A DNA stretch of 64,000 bases from Corynebacterium qintianiae (GTDB lineage: Bacteria > Actinomycetota > Actinomycetes > Mycobacteriales > Mycobacteriaceae). Under the pieces are notes generated by a model. The model was not told where the DNA came from and made no database searches. It saw only the letters and a program-made list of their open reading frames with translations. Positions 57,118 to 64,000 of the stretch are shown here, piece by piece. A program made the translations under genes and the position numbers. The DNA is taken from positions 1,612,001 to 1,676,000 of the forward strand of contig NZ_CP064955.1 in assembly GCF_011038645.2 (NCBI RefSeq), in the 5' to 3' direction. How positions within the stretch are numbered: the stretch's first letter is position 1; each line of letters opens with the position of its first letter.

Positions 57118-58974
57118 CTACTCCTCGTCGGTAGACAGCGCGGCGACGAACGCCTCCTGCGGAACCGTGACGGAGCCGATCGACTTCATGCGCTTCTTGC
57201 CGGCTTTCTGCTTCTCCAGCAGCTTGCGCTTGCGTGAGATGTCGCCGCCGTAGCACTTCGACAACACGTCCTTGCGCAGCGCGCGGATGTTCTCGCGGGC
57301 AATGATTTTCGAGCCGATCGCCGCCTGCACCGGCACCTCGAACTGCTGGCGCGGGATGAGCTCCTTGAGCTTCTTCGTCATCTTGTTGCCGTACCACTGC
57401 GCCGAATCGCGGTGGACGATGGCGGAGAACGCGTCGACGGGTTCACCCTGCAGCAGAATGTCCACCTTGACCAAGTCAGCCTCCTGCTCACCGGCCTCCT
57501 CGTAGTTCAGCGAGGCGTAACCCTTGGTGCGTGACTTGAGCATGTCGAAGAAATCGAAGATGATTTCGCCGAGTGGCATTATGTAGCGCAGCTCCACGCG
57601 GTCCTCGGAAAGGTATTCCATGTTCTTCATGGCGCCACGCTTGGACTGGCACAGCTCCATGGTCGTGCCCACGAACTCCTGCGGCACGATGATCGTCATG
57701 TTCACTATCGGCTCGTAGACCTCCTGCAGCTTGCCGCCGGGCCAGTCCGAGGGGTTGTGCACGTGGCTTTCGGTGCCGTCCTCGGCGACCACGCGGTAGG
57801 TCACGCTCGGCGCGGTGGAGATCAGGTCGAGGTCGAATTCCCGCTCCAAGCGGTCGCGGGTGATCTCCATGTGCAGCAGCCCCAGGAAACCGCACCGGAA
57901 GCCGAAGCCGAGTGCCACGGAGGTTTCGGGCTCCCACGTCAGGGAGGCGTCGTTAAGCTGGAGCTTTTCCAGGGACTCGCGCAAGTCGGGGAAGTCTTCC
58001 TGCGAGACTGGGAACAGGCCCGAGTACACCATGGGCTTGACCTCGGCGAAGCCGGCCAGCGGCTGCTCGGCGCCTTTCGCCGCCCACGTGACCGTGTCGC
58101 CCACGCGCGTCTCGCGCACGTCTTTCACGCCGGTGATGAGGTAGCCAACCTCGCCCGGGCCCAAACCCTTGGTCTTCTTCATCGTGGGAGAAACCACGCC
58201 GATCTCGAGGATCTCGTGCTTGACCCCGGTGTTCATCATCTGGACCTGCTGGTGCGGGGTGAGCCTGCCGTCCATCATGCGCACGTAGGTGACCACGCCG
58301 CGGTATGTGTCGTAGACAGAATCGAAGATGAGCGCGCGGGCTGGGGCCTCAGGGCCGAACTCGGACGACGGCGCAGAGACCAGCTCGACGAGCTTGTCCA
58401 GCAGCTCCGGCACCCCCTCACCCGTCTTGCCGGAGACGCGCAGCACCTCGTCGGGCTCGCAGCCGATGATGTGGGCGATCTCAAGCGAGTACTTCTCCGG
58501 GTCCGCGGCGGGCAGGTCGATCTTGTTCAGCACCGGGATGATCTCCAGGTCCTTGTCCATGGCCATGTAGAGGTTGGCCAGGGTCTGGGCCTCGATGCCC
58601 TGCGCGGCGTCGACAAGCAGGATCGCCCCCTCGCACGCCTCAAGCGCGCGGGAGACCTCGTAAGAGAAGTCGACGTGGCCGGGCGTATCGATCATCTGCA
58701 GGATCGTCTCCTGGCCCGCGCATTCACCAGACGCCGGGGTCCACGGCAGGCGCACGTTCTGCGCCTTGATGGTGATGCCGCGCTCGCGCTCGATATCCAT
58801 GTTGTCCAGGTACTGATCGCGCATGTCGCGCGCGTCCACCACCTTGGACAGCTGAAGAATGCGGTCGGCCAGGGTGGATTTCCCGTGGTCGATGTGGGCG
58901 ATGATGCAGAAGTTCCGGATGCGGGCGGGATCCGTGAACGTCGTTTCCGCAAAGTTGGTTTTCGAGGCAGCCAT
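57118..58974 (-). CDS. lepA: elongation factor 4 (LepA)
   Basis: Ribosome back-translocating GTPase. 618 residues: G1 [15 protein letters not shown]3 [13 protein letters not shown]4 [21 protein letters not shown]-like domains III–V and the LepA-specific C-terminal domain ending [22 protein letters not shown] 58974 ([13 protein letters not shown]) is chosen over the extension. Confidence 0.97.
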   Translation of the reverse strand: MAASKTNFAETTFTDPARIRNFCIIAHIDHGKSTLADRILQLSKVVDARDMRDQYLDNMDIERERGITIKAQNVRLPWTPASGECAGQETILQMIDTPGHVDFSYEVSRALEACEGAILLVDAAQGIEAQTLANLYMAMDKDLEIIPVLNKIDLPAADPEKYSLEIAHIIGCEPDEVLRVSGKTGEGVPELLDKLVELVSAPSSEFGPEAPARALIFDSVYDTYRGVVTYVRMMDGRLTPHQQVQMMNTGVKHEILEIGVVSPTMKKTKGLGPGEVGYLITGVKDVRETRVGDTVTWAAKGAEQPLAGFAEVKPMVYSGLFPVSQEDFPDLRESLEKLQLNDASLTWEPETSVALGFGFRCGFLGLLHMEITRDRLEREFDLDLISTAPSVTYRVVAEDGTESHVHNPSDWPGGKLQEVYEPIVNMTIIVPQEFVGTTMELCQSKRGAMKNMEYLSEDRVELRYIMPLGEIIFDFFDMLKSRTKGYASLNYEEAGEQEADLVKVDILLQGEPVDAFSAIVHRDSAQWYGNKMTKKLKELIPRQQFEVPVQAAIGSKIIARENIRALRKDVLSKCYGGDISRKRKLLEKQKAGKKRMKSIGSVTVPQEAFVAALSTDEE

Positions 58975-59150
58975 GATTGGCCCCACTTTACCGTCTCACA
59001 TGGGCAAACCCAACACGCGGCCACGTTATTGAGAAGGCCACCACCACCCCCTAAAGTAGGTGCGAGTACCGCACCGAGCATCCTCAAGGGGGGTGAAGGG
59101 ACATCTTCGTCCGCAGGATCAAGCGCCGCAAGGCTAAGGGCTCAGGCCCC

Positions 59151-59618
59151 TTGGAGGAAGGCCTCGCGCTGCTCAACGAGCGCCTCGGCTCCTCCCCACG
59201 AGCCCCGCGCGAAAGCAAAAAAGCCAGCGTGGCCAGGCTGATTGTCAAACCGACCTCGCGGGTGGCGCGCAGCATCTACTACGCGCCCGACATGGACGGC
59301 CAGGCGGAACCGGGTGAAGTTGTGTGGGTCACCGTGCCGTCGACCCCGCCGCGCGAGCGCTCTCTGCTCATCGTGGGACGCGAGCATCACGACGTCCTCG
59401 GGCTGCTCATCTCCCCCGACAAAGAACACGCCACCCACCCCGACTGGCTCGACATCGGCTCCGGCGACTGGGAAGCCTCCGGTGAACCGTGCTGGGTGCG
59501 CATGGACAAAACCCTGCTGGTCTCAGAAACCGACGTGCACCGCCGCGGCGCGTCCGTCCCGCCCCGGCGCTTCGAGCGGGTGGCCAACCGGCTGCGCGAT
59601 GGCTTCGACTGGATCTAG
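59151..59618 (+). CDS. PemK/MazF-like protein, no antitoxin seen
   Basis: About 155 residues from TTG 59151. Residues 40-150 follow the PemK-like barrel: GEVVWVTVPSTPPRERSLLIVG, DVLGLLIS, GEPCWVRMDKTLLVSE and RRFERVANRLRD. In many corynebacteria such a gene sits beside lepA. The frame stays open upstream to 59097 with a basic stretch (VRRIKRRKAKGSG), and GAAGGGAC directly precedes an ATC at 59103, so the true start may be upstream and non-standard. Toxin activity is not established for this stand-alone form. Confidence 0.75.
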   Translation: MEEGLALLNERLGSSPRAPRESKKASVARLIVKPTSRVARSIYYAPDMDGQAEPGEVVWVTVPSTPPRERSLLIVGREHHDVLGLLISPDKEHATHPDWLDIGSGDWEASGEPCWVRMDKTLLVSETDVHRRGASVPPRRFERVANRLRDGFDWI

Positions 59619-59803
59619 CATGGTTTTGGCCGCAGGGTGCTCGACTGCTAGTTTGTAATGGTTGTCCGCATCCGGGAGCCACGGGTGCGCCGCGCTACGC
59701 GAGCAGGACCTTGGGCCCGCGTCAATGACCAAAGCACGGTGCGCATGACCCGCCTGGACGGTGACGTTCACTATCAACAACGCAATCAAGAGGTGCTTAG
59801 AAA

Positions 59804-60067
59804 ATGGCAAACATCAAGCAGCAGAAGAAGCGCGTTCTCACCAACGAGAAGCGCCGCCTGCGCAACAAGTCCGTCCGCTCCGCCACCCGCACGGAGATGC
59901 GCAAGTTCCGCGAGGCCGTCGAGTCCGGTGACAAGGCTGCCGCCGAGGAGCAGCTGCGCGTCGCTTCCCGCAAGCTGGACAAGGCTGTGACCAAGGGCGT
60001 GTTCCACCGCAACGCCGCGGCGAACAAGAAGTCCAACATGGCCCGCGCCTTCAACCAGATGGCCTAG
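59804..60067 (+). CDS. rpsT: 30S ribosomal protein S20
   Basis: 87 residues, Lys/Arg-rich helical bundle beginning [20 protein letters not shown] and ending [15 protein letters not shown]; binds 16S rRNA in the 30S body. AGAGG lies 10 bases upstream of the ATG. The 185 bases upstream hold its promoter region but no gene was seen there. Confidence 0.98.
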   Translation: MANIKQQKKRVLTNEKRRLRNKSVRSATRTEMRKFREAVESGDKAAAEEQLRVASRKLDKAVTKGVFHRNAAANKKSNMARAFNQMA

Positions 60068-60082
60068 CTTTTACCCCGTGCC

Positions 60083-60118
60083 GCCCCGTCTCCCTTGCGA
60101 AGACGGGGCGTTTCGCTT
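60083..60118 (+). terminator. terminator after rpsT
   Basis: Stem GCCCCGTCT (60083-60091) pairs perfectly with 60101-60109, 9-base loop, followed by GTTTCGCTT. Confidence 0.8.
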
Positions 60119-60141
60119 GTCGGCAGTGACCAGCGGCGCGC

Positions 60142-60789
60142 TCACATTGTGGCGAGGATCCCGCGGAGAAACACCAGAGCGCCCACCGCGATAAAAAACC
60201 CGCCTGCGCCGATGTCTATGTAGGGCCCCGCGGCAAACAGCCGGCGCTGCACTCGCCGGGTTGACACGACCTGCGACAGCAGCGCGAAAACCGCCACGGT
60301 ACTCAGCCACAGTGCGAGGATGACCACCGCCGCCGTCGCCGGGCTCGGGTTAGCCGGCAACAGCGGCGCGATCATTGCGGTCAGCGCGAACACGATCTTT
60401 GGGTTGGACACGTTCGTGGAAAGCCCCCTCACAAAGGACCTTCTCAACGTTCCCAGCCGCGATTCTGCCTCCGCGGCATCCATCGGCGGGTTGCGCCGAT
60501 CCCGCCAGCCCTGCGCTACGTTGGCCAGCCCCATTGCCACAAGAACGAGCCCGCCGACGACTTGCAGCGCAGTAAGCATCCACGGAAACGCGTGCAACAT
60601 GGCGGCGGCCCCCAGCACGGTGAGGGTGCACCACAGAAGCACGCCGACCAAAACTCCTGCAGCTACAGCGCGGGCGTGCCTGCGCGAGCGCGTCGCGGTC
60701 CGCGTCACCAGGACGACGTCGGGCCCGGGCGACGCTGCACCCACCAGGTTCAACCCGACGATGACTGCGAGGTCACCGGGGCTGATCAA
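60142..60789 (-). CDS. LysE/RhtB-family amino acid exporter
   Basis: 215 residues with about six transmembrane helices; N-terminal GLNLVGAASPGPDVVLVTRTA carries the family PGP motif and GLSTNVSNPKIVFAL the second signature. Exports small amino acids or related molecules; substrate unknown. The TTG start overlaps the stop of the ankyrin gene (TTGA). Confidence 0.9.
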   Translation of the reverse strand: MISPGDLAVIVGLNLVGAASPGPDVVLVTRTATRSRRHARAVAAGVLVGVLLWCTLTVLGAAAMLHAFPWMLTALQVVGGLVLVAMGLANVAQGWRDRRNPPMDAAEAESRLGTLRRSFVRGLSTNVSNPKIVFALTAMIAPLLPANPSPATAAVVILALWLSTVAVFALLSQVVSTRRVQRRLFAAGPYIDIGAGGFFIAVGALVFLRGILATM

Positions 60790-61181
60790 CCCATCTTCTC
60801 CGCAAGGTCCGCGCGCCCGAACATCTGCGCCGTGGCAATCGCGTCGGGGTGCCCAGCGCGCGGGTCCGCCCCCGCCTCAAGCAGGAGATCCACGATCGCG
60901 TCCTCTTTCTTAAAAATCACGCCAGCCAGCGGGGACTGCCCACGGGCATTGAGCTTATCGACGTCCGCCCCACGCTCCACCAAACCCTCTACGAGCTCGG
61001 CGTGCCCCGAGTAGGCGGCGAGCATGAGAAACGTGTTGCCGTCCTGGTTGGCCAAGTTCACGTCCACGCCGTTGTCCACGTACTCCAGCAACGTAACGTC
61101 ACCGGTGCGCGCGAACTCGAAGAGTTTTCCCGCGAACTCCTGAATCTCCTCGGGCACCTGGTGGTTGTCGTGGTCGTTCAT
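60786..61181 (-). CDS. small ankyrin-repeat protein
   Basis: 131 residues forming three to four ankyrin repeats (DVNLANQDGNTFLMLAAYSGHAELV split, ADVDKLNARGQSPLAGVIFKKEDAIVDLLLEAGAD split). Such short bacterial proteins mediate protein contacts, often with a catalase or an exporter. Contains a GTC GAT AAG copy of the dispersed word. Co-translated with the exporter gene. Confidence 0.88.
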   Translation of the reverse strand: MNDHDNHQVPEEIQEFAGKLFEFARTGDVTLLEYVDNGVDVNLANQDGNTFLMLAAYSGHAELVEGLVERGADVDKLNARGQSPLAGVIFKKEDAIVDLLLEAGADPRAGHPDAIATAQMFGRADLAEKMG

Positions 61182-61191
61182 GCGCGCCAGT

Positions 61192-62130
61192 TTAGCGGGC
61201 GAGCTCAGCGATCCTGCGCACAGCGTGTTCGATGGCGTAGTCGGGGTCTCCTCCCTGGCCCTTGACCTCCGCGTCCAAGTCCGCGATCACGATCACTGCT
61301 TCAGAGACTGCGTCACCGGACCAGTTGCGGGCCACCTGCATCGTCTTTTTCGCCACAAACGGGTGCATCCCCAGCTCCCGCCCCAACTGGTCCGGGTTTC
61401 CCCGGGTGTTGTAAAGCTTGGCTATGTCGCCGACCTTCCGGGCCAGTGCAGCGGCGATGGCGACGGGACTGATGCCCAGCTGGAGTGCCCGGCGCGTCGA
61501 CGCCAGCGCCCGATCCGCCCTGCCTGCGACGGCTTGGTCGGCGATGTCGAACCCGGAAACCTCCGCGACTCCCGAGTAGTAGGCATGCACGGATTTCACC
61601 GTGATCTCACCGTCGGTGTCGGAGACGAGCTGGCTCACCGCCGCGGCCAGCTCCCTCAGGTCGGAGCCCACCGACTCCAGCAGCGCGGCGATGACGTCCG
61701 GTGTCGGCCGCACCCCGTGTCGGCGGAACTCATTGCTCACCCAAGTGTGGCGGTCCTTGCCTTTCAGCGGGTCCGCGACGTGCACCTCTGCGGCCTTCTT
61801 GAATTTCGCCACCATCGCCTTCTGGCGACCGCCACCGGAATGCTGAATGATCAGCGTCATCCCCGGCGCGGGATCCACCGCGGCACGCAGCAGCAGCTCC
61901 GTCGGTTCCTTGCCCGCGAGCTCCGCGCCTGTGAACACTACGACGCGCTCTTCGGCAAAAAGTGACGGGCTCGTCGCCATGAGCAGTTCACCTTCCGAGA
62001 CTTCGTTCGCCTTAAACGTGCTGACCTCGGCGGCCGGACCCACGGCGTCGATAATCGCCTTTGTCGCGCGCTCGGCGAGAAACTCGTCCTCACCGAGGAC
62101 CAGGTGAACGGGATTGAGCATGCGCCCCAT
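61192..62130 (-). CDS. holA: DNA polymerase III delta subunit
   Basis: Clamp-loader subunit that opens the sliding clamp. 312 residues: NPVHLVLGEDEFLAERATKAI at the start, GSDLRELAAAVSQL and the C-terminal collar domain with ISPVAIAAALARKVGDIAKLY. ATG 62130 follows GGGAGG in the end of comEC by 7 bases; ATG 62121 has a TAAGAT box 7 bases upstream and is an alternative. Confidence 0.93.
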   Translation of the reverse strand: MGRMLNPVHLVLGEDEFLAERATKAIIDAVGPAAEVSTFKANEVSEGELLMATSPSLFAEERVVVFTGAELAGKEPTELLLRAAVDPAPGMTLIIQHSGGGRQKAMVAKFKKAAEVHVADPLKGKDRHTWVSNEFRRHGVRPTPDVIAALLESVGSDLRELAAAVSQLVSDTDGEITVKSVHAYYSGVAEVSGFDIADQAVAGRADRALASTRRALQLGISPVAIAAALARKVGDIAKLYNTRGNPDQLGRELGMHPFVAKKTMQVARNWSGDAVSEAVIVIADLDAEVKGQGGDPDYAIEHAVRRIAELAR

Positions 62131-62131
62131 C

Positions 62132-63775
62132 TTAAAACCTCCCGCTCGCCGCGCGCTGCGTCCCGTCGGGGTAGAGCGTGACGCGCCCGTCGCGGCGGGG
62201 ATAGAGCACCGGAATGCCGCCTTGCGTGATCACCGGCCTGTCATGCGCCGCGCCTTCCTCCATGACGACTACCACTTGGGAGTGCGCTGGCACGGGCTCC
62301 ACCTCGCTTTCACGGGCGACAACGTGTGCGTTGAGGCGCGAGGTGTCGATAGGCGTTTGCCACCGTGCCCCCGACCCGCCCGCGGCGACCACCGTGACAA
62401 CCGTGACAACCGCAGCGATCGTCACCCGCGGGCGGCCGAGGAGGAACCCCGCCAGGACCCAGCCGTAACACACCACAACGACGAGCGGGCTGCCGCCGAC
62501 AGTGGACACGGGCAACCCGGCGCCCACTGCGGCAACGGTGTGGATCCATTCGGTCATCGGCTCAATCACCCACAGAACTGGTTTTTCTAACCCGCCCGGC
62601 AGCAACGCGAGAATGACAGCGAAAAGCCCGAGAACCGTCACCGGGGCGGCCGCGGGCGCGACGAGCACGTTAGCCACGACCGACACCAGCGACACCTGAC
62701 CGGCCATGAGCGCCACGATCGGCATCGTTACCACGTCCGCGGCGATGGCGACCGCGAGCGCGCGCACCAGAATGTCGGGCCATCCCGTCGGCGCGAACGC
62801 CCGGCGGAGCACAGGGCTCAGCGCAACGATTCCGGCGGTGGCCGCCACCGACAGCGCAAAACCGTAGTTGACGGCCAGGTTCGAATTCACCAGCACGAGA
62901 CCGATCACGGCCAGGCACAGGGCGTGAACGGGCTCCGCGACGGAGGACGAGAGCACTGCAGTCAGCCCGACTAGTCCCGTCACCGACGCCCGGAGCACGC
63001 TCGGCTCCGGGCCGACCAACGTTGCGAACACGGTGAGCGCTGCGGCGGCGACGGCAATGCGTCCGCGCAATCCAAGTCCGACCGCGCTGGCGAACACCGT
63101 GGCGGCCGCCGTGACGATCGCGACGTTGCTACCGGACACCGCGCTGAGGTGCGACAAACCGGTGTCGATGTACGCCTGCTCCTCCGCAGCGCTTTGCAGG
63201 GATGTGTCCCCGAGCACCATCCCGGGGATGAGCCCCTGCGAGCGCTCGCCCACCGTCTGCGCAACGGACTGCGCGAACACATCCTTGACGTGATTCGACC
63301 ACGCGGCCATCCCCGTCGGCGGGGCAACAACCTCCACCTCGCCGTTGAGAACCATCTGGGTGGTCCCGGGCCGGGTCGCTTCGGCCGCGGATCCAACCAC
63401 GCGCACGGTGGACCCCGGTTCGACGCCGTCGGGAATGGAGGGTACGAACGCGGGGACTTGACCGGGGTGGCCCGGGATGGACAGGCGGATGAGGAACCCG
63501 CCGCCGTCAATCTCCTTGGGTTCTCCTGACACGGAGCCGACAAGTTGGGTACCGAACTCCCACGCCCGGGACGTGGCCAAGCGCACGGCCGTGACGGCCG
63601 CGGCCACGCTACCGAGCCCTCCGACCAGGACCACCTGCCCCGCCTCACGGGCCAGCGCAACCACGCTGAGCACTACAGCCACAGTTGCCAGAGAGACCCA
63701 CCCGCCCCAGACGATCCCCGCCAACGACGCGCCCCACACCACCAACGCGGCCGGGACGAGGCGGAGCTCGGACAT
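62132..63775 (-). CDS. comEC: ComEC/Rec2 DNA-uptake channel, short form
   Basis: Inner-membrane channel for single-stranded DNA in transformation. 547 residues: N-terminal OB-like domain, then the competence domain with IDTGLSHLSAVSGSNVAIV and at least eight transmembrane helices. The C-terminal metallo-beta-lactamase domain found in Bacillus is absent; only a short tail follows, as in many Actinobacteria. Starts directly after the comEA stop (TAA ATG). Confidence 0.93.
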   Translation of the reverse strand: MSELRLVPAALVVWGASLAGIVWGGWVSLATVAVVLSVVALAREAGQVVLVGGLGSVAAAVTAVRLATSRAWEFGTQLVGSVSGEPKEIDGGGFLIRLSIPGHPGQVPAFVPSIPDGVEPGSTVRVVGSAAEATRPGTTQMVLNGEVEVVAPPTGMAAWSNHVKDVFAQSVAQTVGERSQGLIPGMVLGDTSLQSAAEEQAYIDTGLSHLSAVSGSNVAIVTAAATVFASAVGLGLRGRIAVAAAALTVFATLVGPEPSVLRASVTGLVGLTAVLSSSVAEPVHALCLAVIGLVLVNSNLAVNYGFALSVAATAGIVALSPVLRRAFAPTGWPDILVRALAVAIAADVVTMPIVALMAGQVSLVSVVANVLVAPAAAPVTVLGLFAVILALLPGGLEKPVLWVIEPMTEWIHTVAAVGAGLPVSTVGGSPLVVVVCYGWVLAGFLLGRPRVTIAAVVTVVTVVAAGGSGARWQTPIDTSRLNAHVVARESEVEPVPAHSQVVVVMEEGAAHDRPVITQGGIPVLYPRRDGRVTLYPDGTQRAASGRF

Positions 63776-64000
63776 TTACACGCTCACCAGATCCTTGAGC
63801 GCTTCGAACTTCGCCGGCCCGATCCCTTTGACGTCCATGAGCTGCTCAACGGAGGCGAAGGGGCCGTTGGCCTCGCGGTGCGCGACGATCGCGGCAGCAG
63901 TCGCCTCGCCCACGCCGGGCAGCGTGGTCAACTCGGTCGGTGACGAGGTGTTGAGGGAAACAAGACCCGGCGTACCGGGTCCTTCCTGTGCCCCTGGCGG
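63776..64000 (-). CDS. comEA: ComEA-type helix-hairpin-helix DNA-binding protein, 5' end cut by window
   Basis: The last 74 codons are visible: a spacer, then SLNTSSPTELTTLPGVGEAT and LMDVKGIGPAKFEALKDLV, the two helix-hairpin-helix motifs that bind incoming DNA. The anchor and start lie outside the window. Immediately upstream of comEC. Confidence 0.92.
   Translation of the reverse strand, partial: PPGAQEGPGTPGLVSLNTSSPTELTTLPGVGEATAAAIVAHREANGPFASVEQLMDVKGIGPAKFEALKDLVSV

Overview
The window is chromosomal DNA of a GC-rich Corynebacterium. The evidence is a PorB-type alpha-helical porin, a WhiB-free but typical ArsR–Zur zinc regulator pair, enolase next to an FtsB/DivIC protein and a DUF501 gene, a glutamyl/glycyl-type glyS–regulator–zur–uppS–recO–era–pdxY–corC–ybeY–phoH–rsmE–dnaJ–hrcA–hemW run, an AecD C-S lyase followed by TreS/maltokinase and BrnQ, and many genes whose -10 box sits only 6-9 bases before the start codon (leaderless mRNAs, common in this order). 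No tRNA, rRNA, CRISPR array, insertion sequence or prophage was seen.

Layout. 1-8 kb: a UDP-GlcNAc 2-epimerase cut by the window edge, then eno–ftsB–(EcsC-like gene)–DUF501–ppx on the minus strand, a lytic transglycosylase, the porin and MazG. 8-16 kb: dnaG (with most zinc ligands replaced), a guanyl-specific ribonuclease, an orphan PD-(D/E)XK-like nuclease gene, a 300-bp gene-free stretch with inverted repeats and five 33-bp tandem repeats, then dgt diverging from a TPM-domain protein. 16-34 kb: the housekeeping run listed above plus a DUF222/HNH nuclease and a long-chain acyl-CoA synthetase, nearly all minus strand. 34-46 kb: carbohydrate genes malQ, treS and maltokinase, interleaved with an M3 peptidase followed by two tiny membrane proteins, a carboxylesterase, a lipoprotein, an ABC exporter and aecD. 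46-57 kb: brnQ, a luciferase-like monooxygenase, a complete peptide/nickel-type ABC importer with fused ATPases, a proline-iminopeptidase-like hydrolase, a CPBP membrane protease and a FUSC-family transporter gene interrupted by one in-frame TGA. 57-64 kb: lepA, a PemK-like protein, rpsT, a LysE-type exporter, an ankyrin protein, holA, comEC and the 3' part of comEA.

How the genes work together: malQ, TreS and maltokinase link maltodextrin, trehalose and maltose-1-phosphate metabolism; the ArsR and Zur genes are adjacent and probably co-transcribed for zinc control; ybeY, rsmE, era and lepA serve ribosome maturation and translation; dnaG, holA, recO and dgt serve DNA replication, repair and dNTP balance; comEA/comEC form the DNA-uptake channel.

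The most unusual signal is not a gene: the 10-base word GTCGATAAGC (or its complement) occurs 17 times, about 200-fold more than composition predicts, mostly inside genes and using otherwise uncommon codons, but also out of frame and in non-coding DNA. Other observations of note are the zinc-finger loss in DnaG, the nonsense codon in the FUSC gene, a shared palindromic -10 box between dgt and its divergent neighbour, and two tiny overlapping membrane-protein genes.
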